From: Methylacidiphilum caldifontis
GTDB taxonomy: Bacteria > Verrucomicrobiota > Verrucomicrobiia > Methylacidiphilales > Methylacidiphilaceae
Reading direction: 5' to 3'
Assembly (NCBI RefSeq): GCF_017310505.1
Contig: NZ_CP065957.1
Span: 806,001-870,000, forward strand
Length of the DNA stretch: 64,000 nt
Numbering within the stretch: position 1 is the first letter of the stretch; each line of letters starts with the position of its first letter. The position numbers were made by a program, and so were the translations under genes. The notes below the pieces were generated by a model, which was not told the DNA's origin, did not search any database, and worked only from the letters and a program-made list of their open reading frames with translations. Of the stretch, positions 17,336 through 24,323 are shown in pieces.

Positions 17336-17527
17336 TTATAGTCCGACGGTAGCTAATGCTGTTGCGGCTAATAATTGAGCTCTGGGATCTGGTATCTGAT
17401 TTGAAAAAGAACTTAAATTTCCTAAATGGAAAAAACCCGGACTTTTCCACATAAATTTTACTTTTTCTTTAATCTTTTCTTCAAAGATCTCCAAACTTAT
17501 AATCGGCAGCTGGCTGATGTCTTCCAT
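17336..17527 (-). CDS. Small peptide, candidate precursor
   Basis: A 63-residue product not recognised from any family. It is a credible gene because a strong AAAGGAGG sequence precedes ATG 17525-17527 by about 8 bases, and it is the gene directly upstream of the HPr-kinase-like gene. The N-terminal half is charged and helical (LEIFEEKIKEKVKFMW) and could be a leader; the C-terminus is IPDPRAQLLAATALATVGL. The PDPRAQLLAATA stretch loosely recalls the LESR-x-LFAAAA motif of the two neighbouring peptides, but with one extra residue and at the opposite end, so homology is not proven. There are no cysteines. It is either a precursor peptide or a small accessory protein of the modification enzymes. 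Confidence 0.6.
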   Translation of the reverse strand: MEDISQLPIISLEIFEEKIKEKVKFMWKSPGFFHLGNLSSFSNQIPDPRAQLLAATALATVGL

Positions 17528-17557
17528 ATCTAATTCCTCCTTTCATGTTTTTTGTTC

Positions 17558-17992
17558 CTAAATAATCGAAAGAACAGATGTTAAGAGCGGACTGAGCAAA
17601 TCATTAGTCAATCCTGTCACGACATTCAAAACACTATTGACTCCGCTAAGCAAAGGTTGAAGATCCTTAGCCAAATTCAACTCTCCAATTTGAAGAGTAG
17701 CCTGAGGTCCACCAACACCTAGATGTAAAAATATTGGGAACTGATTAGTATTAATGACAGGATCATTTATTTGGGCATGAAACTGAGTAGTTGTCGATGG
17801 TTGACCTTGATTAATATTTAAAAGAGAAAAACCATTCCCGGAACTCGCTGCAGATCCAGAAAATTCTTGAACTCCATTCAAATGAAACAAATGATGGGGG
17901 ATTGCAGCAGCTGCAAAAAGGTGGCGAGATTCAAGTGCTTCGATCTCAAAAAGATATTTTTCTTCATTTAAAAAACCTTTTATCGTATTCAT
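17558..17992 (-). CDS. LESR-LFAA motif peptide 2, candidate exported precursor
   Basis: A 144-residue protein. Residues 16-35 read EIEALESRHLFAAAAIPHHL, nearly identical to residues 11-30 of the upstream neighbour. The middle is polar and rich in Gly, Ser, Asn and Gln. The C-terminus is amphipathic/hydrophobic with VVTGLTNDLLSPLLTSVL, also matching its neighbour. The motif resembles the LEPR-x-LL element known near the N-terminus of large surface proteins in Planctomycetes and relatives, so it may be a targeting or processing signal, with AAAA as a possible cleavage site. The start is ATG 17990-17992, where AGAGGAAAGGA lies just upstream; the frame continues to 18088 without family support. 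The function is not established. Confidence 0.72.
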   Translation of the reverse strand: MNTIKGFLNEEKYLFEIEALESRHLFAAAAIPHHLFHLNGVQEFSGSAASSGNGFSLLNINQGQPSTTTQFHAQINDPVINTNQFPIFLHLGVGGPQATLQIGELNLAKDLQPLLSGVNSVLNVVTGLTNDLLSPLLTSVLSII

Positions 17993-18084
17993 TTTTTTCT
18001 TTCCTTTCCTCTGATATAGACACAGGGGGAGGCTTGTAAAGCAAAACATTAGCCTCCCCCCTACTTTAGTTTTTTTATCAATTA

Positions 18085-18417
18085 TCAAACAATCGCTAAG
18101 ACCGAGCCCAAAAGGCCTGTAACGGTCCCTAGAAGAGGACTTACGATTCCTCCCACCAATCCCGTCACTGGTGTGGTTATTGAGGATAGAGTCGACCCTA
18201 GCCCCGATAAACTGGGTTGATTAACATGAAGGGAAAGATCTGCGGGAAGATTCACGTTGATCATATGTTGGCCATTTACTGGATTGTTTAGTTGCAACGA
18301 AAGATCCAAAGGCAAGTTTAGATTAACAAGATGATGGGGAACAGCTGCAGCAGCAAAGAGCTGGCGTGATTCTAATTCTTCAATTTCAAATTTAGCAAAA
18401 TTAATTTCTGTTTGCAT
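18085..18417 (-). CDS. LESR-LFAA motif peptide 1, candidate exported precursor
   Basis: A 110-residue protein, paralogue of the next gene. Residues 11-30 are EIEELESRQLFAAAAVPHHL. Two imperfect copies of a short beta-like repeat follow: VNLNLPLDLSLQLNNPVNG and INVNLPADLSLHVNQPSLSG. The C-terminus is small-residue-rich and hydrophobic (VTGLVGGIVSPLLGTVTGLL), as in bacteriocin-like or self-assembling peptides. The start is ATG 18415-18417, with AAGGAGGT 7 bases upstream; an upstream in-frame ATG lacks such a site. It is the first gene of the minus-strand block, divergent from the nucleotidyltransferase gene, so the promoter should lie at 18430-18590. It has no cysteine. Precursor status is inference from size, paralogy and context. 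Confidence 0.74.
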   Translation of the reverse strand: MQTEINFAKFEIEELESRQLFAAAAVPHHLVNLNLPLDLSLQLNNPVNGQHMINVNLPADLSLHVNQPSLSGLGSTLSSITTPVTGLVGGIVSPLLGTVTGLLGSVLAIV

Positions 18418-18579
18418 GACTTTTACCTCCTTGATTAAGTTTATTTTCATGTCCTTGTATAATCCTCTAAAGATACACAAGGATATTCGAATAGGGTTTA
18501 TATTAAGATATGATTTCAGTTAATTAAGAAATAAAATTCCTGAAATAAATTATAAAGAATTGCTGATAAAGGATAAGCT

Positions 18580-18594
18580 TTAAGATCATCTTAA
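18580..18594. promoter_or_regulatory. 15-base palindrome TTAAGAT-C-ATCTTAA in divergent promoter region
   Basis: A perfect inverted repeat (7-base arms, 1-base centre) that ends one base before the ATG of the nucleotidyltransferase gene at 18596 and lies in the gap shared with the divergent peptide genes. A further half-site TTAAGAT occurs at 18503-18509. This arrangement suits an operator or a translation-level control element, but no regulator gene is present in the window and short AT-rich palindromes arise by chance. Low confidence. Confidence 0.3.
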
Positions 18595-18595
18595 T

Positions 18596-19822
18596 ATGTT
18601 ACAAAATTTAGAAGAAAATGCGGTTTTATTACTGGGAAGAAACAGTGTAGAAGCAAAGCATTGGGGAAAAATAGAAAAGATTTTTTCTTCTAAGTCTTTT
18701 AATTGGGAGCTTTTTTATCAACTCTGTTTTGCTCATGGACTTTGGGGTTTTGTATTCAATAACATTAAGGAACGCTTCATTTTACCGAAAGATATTTATA
18801 TAAGGCTATCTTTACTTTGCCAAAATACTTTAAAAAGAAATCTCTTGCTTCTTGAAGAACAAAAAGAAATTTTAACTCTTTTCAATCAAGAAGGATTGCC
18901 GGTTATTCCCCTTAAAGGAACAGATTTTAATACAAGGACCTATGGAAAAAATTTTGAGTTGAAAACCACTACCGATATCGACCTATTGTTACCTCAAAAG
19001 GATGTCCACAAGGCGATAGATCTACTTCAAAGAAAACTAAACTATTATACCAAAGCCTCAACACGAAAGATAAAGCAGAAGTCAATTCTTTTCTGGGAGA
19101 AGGATATTTCTTTTTACAAGAAAAAAGATCATTTTGATTGCGCGCCTTCAATCTTAGAACTTCATTGGGCATTAGTTTTTAACCCACGGCTTGACTACCG
19201 GGCATTAGAGGCCATCTGGAAAGAAAAGATTCTTGAAAAGTGGGAAAACATCCCCGTGTTGAGAATGAGCCCCCAAAACGAGCTGATTTTCCTTTTAGTT
19301 CACGGCAGTAAACACCGCTGGGAATGTCTTCGTTATGTTGTCGATGTTCACGAATTCATTTTAAAGTGTTCTTTTAATGACAAGCAATGGGATGAAATCG
19401 TCCGCAAAGCTTTTTATTTCCGATGGGAAAGATTTTGCTTCCTTGGGCTTTCGGTTGTCCAAAAACTTTATGAAAGCCCAGTTCCTGAAGAAGTTTTAAA
19501 AAAACTCGGGGAAAACTGGGTTAAAAAGGAAGATATTTTTTCTTCCACACTCCCCTTCCCCTACATTCGCCATTTTAGTCTTTTCGAACTGTTTTCTTCT
19601 CCCATGCATAAGCTTTTGTTTAGCCTTAAATCGTTAAGGTTTCCTTCCGAAGACCTGGTTCAAAAATTTCCCCTCCCCTCTTTTCTCTCCTTTCTGTACA
19701 TCCCTCTATCGGCTTTTTTCAGCTCATGGGCTTGGCTTCGCCGAAATTTCTTTTCCCTTTTCCCCTACAAGCTAAAACTCCAATTAAAAAGCATTGAAAA
19801 ACATCTATCGAATTCACTATAA
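18596..19822 (+). CDS. Nucleotidyltransferase family protein (NTP_transf_5-like)
   Basis: A 408-residue protein of the uncharacterised nucleotidyltransferase group often found in peptide, capsule and lasso-peptide clusters. Visible motifs: PVIPLKGTDFNTRTYG, then the metal-binding TTTDIDLLLP (Asp-x-Asp) and the conserved ILELHWALVFNP. It is transcribed away from the peptide/HprK/radical SAM genes from a shared 180-base gap. In paeninodin-type lasso clusters such proteins accompany an HPr-kinase-like tailoring kinase, so it may transfer a nucleotide or sugar phosphate to a phosphorylated peptide. The exact reaction is unknown. No Shine-Dalgarno precedes ATG 18596. The C-terminal part is rich in Phe, Ser and Leu and may associate with the membrane. 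Confidence 0.82.
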   Translation: MLQNLEENAVLLLGRNSVEAKHWGKIEKIFSSKSFNWELFYQLCFAHGLWGFVFNNIKERFILPKDIYIRLSLLCQNTLKRNLLLLEEQKEILTLFNQEGLPVIPLKGTDFNTRTYGKNFELKTTTDIDLLLPQKDVHKAIDLLQRKLNYYTKASTRKIKQKSILFWEKDISFYKKKDHFDCAPSILELHWALVFNPRLDYRALEAIWKEKILEKWENIPVLRMSPQNELIFLLVHGSKHRWECLRYVVDVHEFILKCSFNDKQWDEIVRKAFYFRWERFCFLGLSVVQKLYESPVPEEVLKKLGENWVKKEDIFSSTLPFPYIRHFSLFELFSSPMHKLLFSLKSLRFPSEDLVQKFPLPSFLSFLYIPLSAFFSSWAWLRRNFFSLFPYKLKLQLKSIEKHLSNSL

Positions 19823-20353
19823 AGCTTGAGGCCAATGGCAAAATATTCAGAAACAATACAGTTGGCTAAATGTGAGCTTAAATTTTACGTTAAAGATTGG
19901 GGATATACCCAGGATGGGTGATGAAGGATAGTTAGCTATTCGTTGGGAAAGCTGAGATTTTATCTCCAGAAAAAGACTAGAAAACAAAGTATAGATTACC
20001 TTTTCATTGGGCAAATCTAAGGGTTAAAAAGAACATTCTGTAAACGAGCTTGAGGCAAGCAGCCTATCTTTTTATTAATCTAGGCTCAGCACAAATGACC
20101 CTATCTAGGTTTAGCTACCTTCTTTAAGAACCTTCGAGAGTAGCCCTTAACTAACCCGATAAAAAATGAGGGGCTTTAGTAGCGATCACTTTGGGTTATA
20201 TCCTCCTAAAGGAAGTATTATTTCGTTTCTATTGCAGCTCCGAAGGTAGATGCTTGAGTTGGGCGTTTCCTGGCTAGATCATCTGAAAAAAGAGAAAATC
20301 AATGGTGGAGCGGACCAAGCTTTATGGGAAAGAAACCCCAATATTCTGGTTCG
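19823..20353. other. Gene-free stretch between convergent genes
   Basis: About 530 bases with stop codons in all frames at normal spacing. I see no RNA gene, repeat or insertion-sequence end. Short open pieces (for example near 20250-20330 on the plus strand) have mildly coding-like composition and may be remains of a decayed gene, but no family can be named. Confidence 0.4.
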
Positions 20354-21301
20354 TTATTTTTCGAGAACACAAAGATATTGACCGCATTCTGAAGGACCAT
20401 TGTAGAGAGCCTTCATATCAACAGCATGCCCATATTCTAAAGCAAGTTCGGGAGTAATGTAGATGTCCAGCAACAGAGGAGCAACTTTGTTCTCCATGTG
20501 GGTAACTCTTTGGAAAAAAAGCTGTTTATGATCCTTGGAAAAAAAATTTAAGTAGGTAAATAAAATTTTTCCCTTCGCTTTCAAAACGCGCCTGGCTTCC
20601 TTAAGCATAATTACCGCTTCTTCCTGGAGAAGATGGGTGAGAACGGAAAAGAAACAAACCAGATCGACCTGCTCATTATCCAGTGGAATTTTAAACTTAT
20701 CATTATACAAAAAAACAAAGTTTGGCCTTTGACATTTTTGTCTTGCGTAATCCAAGAGCTCAGGCACTATATCGATTCCAATGTATTGTACTTGATCACT
20801 TAGCTCAGAACAACACAAAGCATAAGCTAACCTTCCCGACCCACAACCCACATCTAAAAGGCTCATTCCCACCCCAAGCTTTCCACGCGAAATAACTAAC
20901 CGCAGCAGAATATTACCCATGGTTTGATACTGATCGCTGCCTCCCACGGCTAATGAAGCTGCTTTTTCTTTACCGTAAAGAGAAAACAGCTCTTTGATGT
21001 AGCTGGGGTAATCAAGCCTTTTATTCCAACAAAAAGAAGGTGCAGGAATTCTTCCTTCAAAAATTCCAAATTCAATATAATGAATTAGGGGGTTAACCCC
21101 ACTTTGTGCCACATCTGGATTATTTTCTAAATACCAGGAGGTGTTAAAAGTTCGACAAGGATTTTTCCCCTCTTTCCAACCCACCTCCAAATAATGATCC
21201 AAAGGACAAACCCCAAGTCTGAGCACCTCGGGATAGGCATGAATATAAAATTTTACATCGAAGAACCCAAGGCGTAGTATTTTTTCCTTTATCTTCTCCA
21301 T
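20354..21301 (-). CDS. SAM-dependent methyltransferase with N-terminal glycosyltransferase-associated repeats
   Basis: A 315-residue protein. Residues about 10-95 hold two copies of the Asp-x-x-(Y/W)Y/L...NPDV..G.nPl.HY-E-G-x-EGR pattern (FYIHAYPEVLRLGVCPLDHY and SWYLENNPDVAQSGVNPLIH), which is common at the ends of surface-polysaccharide glycosyltransferases. Residues about 145-300 are a class I methyltransferase with the SAM loop SLLDVGCGSGRLAYAL and the acidic post-motif GIDIVPELLDYARQK. It probably methylates a glycan or lipid-linked sugar. The next gene, 26 bases upstream on the same strand, is a glycosyltransferase, which fits. The acceptor is not predictable. It starts with ATG 21299-21301. 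Confidence 0.8.
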   Translation of the reverse strand: MEKIKEKILRLGFFDVKFYIHAYPEVLRLGVCPLDHYLEVGWKEGKNPCRTFNTSWYLENNPDVAQSGVNPLIHYIEFGIFEGRIPAPSFCWNKRLDYPSYIKELFSLYGKEKAASLAVGGSDQYQTMGNILLRLVISRGKLGVGMSLLDVGCGSGRLAYALCCSELSDQVQYIGIDIVPELLDYARQKCQRPNFVFLYNDKFKIPLDNEQVDLVCFFSVLTHLLQEEAVIMLKEARRVLKAKGKILFTYLNFFSKDHKQLFFQRVTHMENKVAPLLLDIYITPELALEYGHAVDMKALYNGPSECGQYLCVLEK

Positions 21302-21327
21302 TTTTAATGAATAGCCTTATAATCCTT

Positions 21328-23397
21328 TCATTTTAAAAAAGTTTTTCTTCCCCTCAGGCTTCCTTTGGCCAACGGGTTTGGTGTCCAATTCGGCATATAG
21401 TCTAAAAGATTGGGATTCCAATAAGGATCACCATTTTCAAAGGCTCCTGCCCATCTTTTCACAAGCAATTTATAATCGTTTTCTTCTGGAATCCCCGCCC
21501 GGCTCATGCCTTCGTAATGAATTAGCTTTGCCCGAGCACAAAAGATATTTCTAAGTCCAAGCCGGCGAGCACGCAAACAAAAGTCTACATCATTAAAGGC
21601 AACAGGAAGGGATTCATCAAATCCCCCCAAATTTTCAAAAATTGACCTTCTAACCATTAAACAGGCCCCAGTTACCGCGGTACATTCTCTATCCAGCTCT
21701 CCTAGCCATTTCTCGGAGATTTCTTGATCCTTATAATATCGTAATATATGTTCGCCCCCAATTAAAGATTGGCTAAAATAAATACCTCCATGCTGAATGG
21801 ACATGTCTGGATAATAAAGTTTAGCCCCTACCGCTCCCACATCTTCTTTTATAACGTAACTGAGCATGGTCTCAAGCCAACGAGGACTGAGCACCTCGAT
21901 ATCATCATTAAGAAAAAGTAAAATCTCCCCCTGACTTTCTTCCTTTCCCAAGTTGTTTAACCGAGACCAATTATATGGAAAATCCACAGAGATCTTCCGG
22001 ATGGGGAATCTTTCTAATAGTTGTCTTTTAGGATCATTTTCAGCCAAATAATGGCGATTAACAATTACAAGAAGTTCAAAATGGCTATAGGTTGTCTTTT
22101 CAAAAATTGACCTAAAACAGCGTTCTACAACATCTTCTCTTTTGATGATCGTGGGCATGATAATCGAAATTTTAGGACAAAGCTCTTTAGGTAAAAAAAG
22201 AAAGTTTTCTTCTTTTTTTATCTCTATTCCCACTCTTTTCCCTGAGCAAAGCACAAAAGGGATATGGGTGACATGACTAGGATCGATACCCATTTCACTA
22301 ATTAGGGATTGATCGGAAAGTAAACGAGTTAGTTCGAAATCCTTTTTAAGAACTTCTAAAAAGCGATCTTTTCTGACAATCCAAAGCTTTCCAATGTAAG
22401 GATACTGTGAAAGTAGAGTTGGAGACCAAGAGGGCTTAAAAAAAATTCTTTTTTGGTTTTTTTCATCAATCTCTAACTCATCACAGTAAATAAGCTCTTC
22501 TTCGGGATGTTCATAGACAACCTGAGCAAAAGTATGCAAAGCCCTTGGATCAAGAATATCTCCAGCTGAAAGAATTCCCAACCACCTTCCCTTACAATGC
22601 TGGAGGAGAGCAGTTTGAATCGATTCCTTTTGGTCTTCCGAAAAGAAAAGCAATTTGACACGACAAGAGAACTCTTTACCCAAAGCTTGAATAAAACTTT
22701 CCTCTGGCTTGCTTTGGCTACAGACAAGAAAAACTTCCCATTCACTATAAACCTGGTTTTTTAAGGATAAAAGGGTCTGGGAAAACAGATCCTCCTTTTC
22801 CTCTTGATGACAAGGGATATCCCATAAAAAAAGAAAGGAGAACAAAGGCTTTGGCCACCAGTTTTTTTCTATCTTTAGGAAACGATATCGTTCATGTTCT
22901 AACCATTTGTTATTCTCAAGCCAATTTTGAGAAATATGATCGAGGTTGTAGATCTGTATTTTTTTTGCAATGCAACTATTTTCTTCTTCGGTCTCAATAT
23001 AAAATCGAAGATCATGCTCGCCGTTTTCAAAAACTTGAGCATTGATTTTAAGACAAAATCCACTTTTATCCGCATCTCTGTATTCAGGATAGGCTGCCGC
23101 AACATCTGGCCTAGAAAAACCAAAAAGGAGATAATCAACGTTCTGATCATCGATTGTGCAGTTGAGCTTTTTTATCCCCTTTTTAGCAATTACCCAACCC
23201 TTTATTAACCCCAAGCCACTAAAACAAGGAATCTTACCATTATCTGTAGGAGGACTGTCGACATGCAGTTTAATGCTGTCTCCGGTGGAGGTGAGGAAAG
23301 AATCTCCGACTCCAATACTGCTATTATGATGGAATTGAACTTGATGAAAAATTCTTTTTTTGAAGCGCCGCAGTTCCCTTTCGATTTTCCTTAGCAC
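21328..23397 (-). CDS. Tandem family 2 glycosyltransferase
   Basis: A 689-residue protein with an N-terminal beta domain (about 45-150; GLGLIKGWVIAKKGIKKLNC...) and two GT2 units. The first (about 180-320) contains SLKNQVYSEWEVFLV and LGILSAGDILDP; the second (about 400-640) contains KISIIMPTIIKREDVVERCF, the acceptor Asp motif LFLNDDIEVLSPRWLE and AFNDVDFCLRARRLG. The second site looks complete; in the first, the usual DD is replaced by SAGD, so it may bind rather than transfer. It is a cytoplasmic enzyme of surface polysaccharide or glycoprotein synthesis, probably co-transcribed with the methyltransferase downstream. It shares its N-terminal domain type with the GT at 41117-43564. Confidence 0.85.
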   Translation of the reverse strand: MLRKIERELRRFKKRIFHQVQFHHNSSIGVGDSFLTSTGDSIKLHVDSPPTDNGKIPCFSGLGLIKGWVIAKKGIKKLNCTIDDQNVDYLLFGFSRPDVAAAYPEYRDADKSGFCLKINAQVFENGEHDLRFYIETEEENSCIAKKIQIYNLDHISQNWLENNKWLEHERYRFLKIEKNWWPKPLFSFLFLWDIPCHQEEKEDLFSQTLLSLKNQVYSEWEVFLVCSQSKPEESFIQALGKEFSCRVKLLFFSEDQKESIQTALLQHCKGRWLGILSAGDILDPRALHTFAQVVYEHPEEELIYCDELEIDEKNQKRIFFKPSWSPTLLSQYPYIGKLWIVRKDRFLEVLKKDFELTRLLSDQSLISEMGIDPSHVTHIPFVLCSGKRVGIEIKKEENFLFLPKELCPKISIIMPTIIKREDVVERCFRSIFEKTTYSHFELLVIVNRHYLAENDPKRQLLERFPIRKISVDFPYNWSRLNNLGKEESQGEILLFLNDDIEVLSPRWLETMLSYVIKEDVGAVGAKLYYPDMSIQHGGIYFSQSLIGGEHILRYYKDQEISEKWLGELDRECTAVTGACLMVRRSIFENLGGFDESLPVAFNDVDFCLRARRLGLRNIFCARAKLIHYEGMSRAGIPEENDYKLLVKRWAGAFENGDPYWNPNLLDYMPNWTPNPLAKGSLRGRKTFLK

Positions 23398-23802
23398 TTT
23401 AAAAAAAAAAGTTCTTTGTTTGATTTTCCATATTTAACTTGCTTTAAAAGGAGAATACCCCACGCTGTTTTTTTCCCCATTCTTGATCGGCTAGATTATT
23501 AATAGCTTTTTTAAAAAAGTAAAATAAAATAACTAAAAAAGTTTAGTGGAACATCAAAGGGCACAGATCAAAGAGGAGGCAAACAATCATAAAATTGCTT
23601 CAGTTCGCAACGGCCTATCACCTCACTTTATAACAAACAGGTTCATTCTTCATTAAATCAAAATAAATAGAATTTAACATTCTTTTTTTATTTTATGTTT
23701 TGGGCTGCAAACATTAAAGCAGAAAACAGAAAAAAACTAATCAGCTATGACTATTAAAAAACCAACAAAATATAAAGATCAAAACTAAAGAAGGGTTTAA
23801 TT
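23398..23802. other. AT-rich intergenic stretch
   Basis: About 400 bases between the Ehr small-subunit gene and the glycosyltransferase gene, both on the minus strand. It is AT-rich with several A and T runs. No open frame with a ribosome site, no RNA gene and no convincing terminator hairpin was found. It presumably holds the promoter of the glycosyltransferase gene's neighbour and the end of the Ehr transcript. Confidence 0.4.
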
Positions 23803-24315
23803 TTACTTTCCTAGGAGGGTTATAAGTCCCTGAAGCAGTTCCAAGGGTGTTGGAGGACAACCGTAAATCCAGACATCTACAGGAATAAGAGCAGAGATTC
23901 CACCTCTTACCACTGCGTAACTTTGGCCGAAAACACCACATCCTGCAGCACAATCGCCTACTGCAACCACCCATCTAGGATAGGGCATGCAGTCGTATGT
24001 CCTTTTAAGGGCTTCGGCCATATTTTTTGTCAGTGGCCCTGTTACCAGAAGCAGGTCGGCATGCCTTGGAGAAGCAACAAATCGAATACCAAACCTCTCA
24101 AGGTCATAAATGGGATTGTTCAGGGCATGAATCTCTAATTCACATCCATTACATGATCCCGCATCAACTTCTCTTATGGCTAGGCTTCTACCCAGTTTTC
24201 TTTTGCAAATTCCTTGTAGTTCTTTTCCAAGCTTAATCTTTTCAGCAAAACCGCTATCTACAAAATTTTCAGTCGCTACTTTTGGGAACAAATTTTTAAA
24301 AAAACACCTTTTCAT
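23803..24315 (-). CDS. Ehr complex small subunit (NuoB/HyfI-like iron-sulfur protein)
   Basis: A 170-residue protein homologous to NuoB/HyfI, the subunit that carries the terminal [4Fe-4S] cluster next to the large subunit. Four cysteines are in place: SCNGCELEIHALNNP, VVAVGDCAAGCGVFG and IYGCPPTPLELLQGL. It is the last gene of the six-gene block and begins 8 bases after the large-subunit stop. No ferredoxin-like HyfA/HyfH gene accompanies it, so the soluble electron donor is not encoded here. The N-terminal 35 residues are basic and variable. Assignment to the energy-converting hydrogenase-related (Ehr) rather than a true hydrogenase follows from the large subunit. Confidence 0.88.
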   Translation of the reverse strand: MKRCFFKNLFPKVATENFVDSGFAEKIKLGKELQGICKRKLGRSLAIREVDAGSCNGCELEIHALNNPIYDLERFGIRFVASPRHADLLLVTGPLTKNMAEALKRTYDCMPYPRWVVAVGDCAAGCGVFGQSYAVVRGGISALIPVDVWIYGCPPTPLELLQGLITLLGK

Positions 24316-24323
24316 CGTTTCTC

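Noticed and set aside
17993-18088. N-terminal extension of LESR peptide 2
   Set aside because: The upstream codons are unlike the paralogue, and a good ribosome site lies just before the ATG at 17990-17992.
15078-19822. A lasso-peptide cluster
   Set aside because: PqqD-like, HprK-like and nucleotidyltransferase genes are shared with some lasso clusters, but there is no asparagine-synthetase-like cyclase and no lasso leader protease next to them, and the precursors do not have a lasso-like core.
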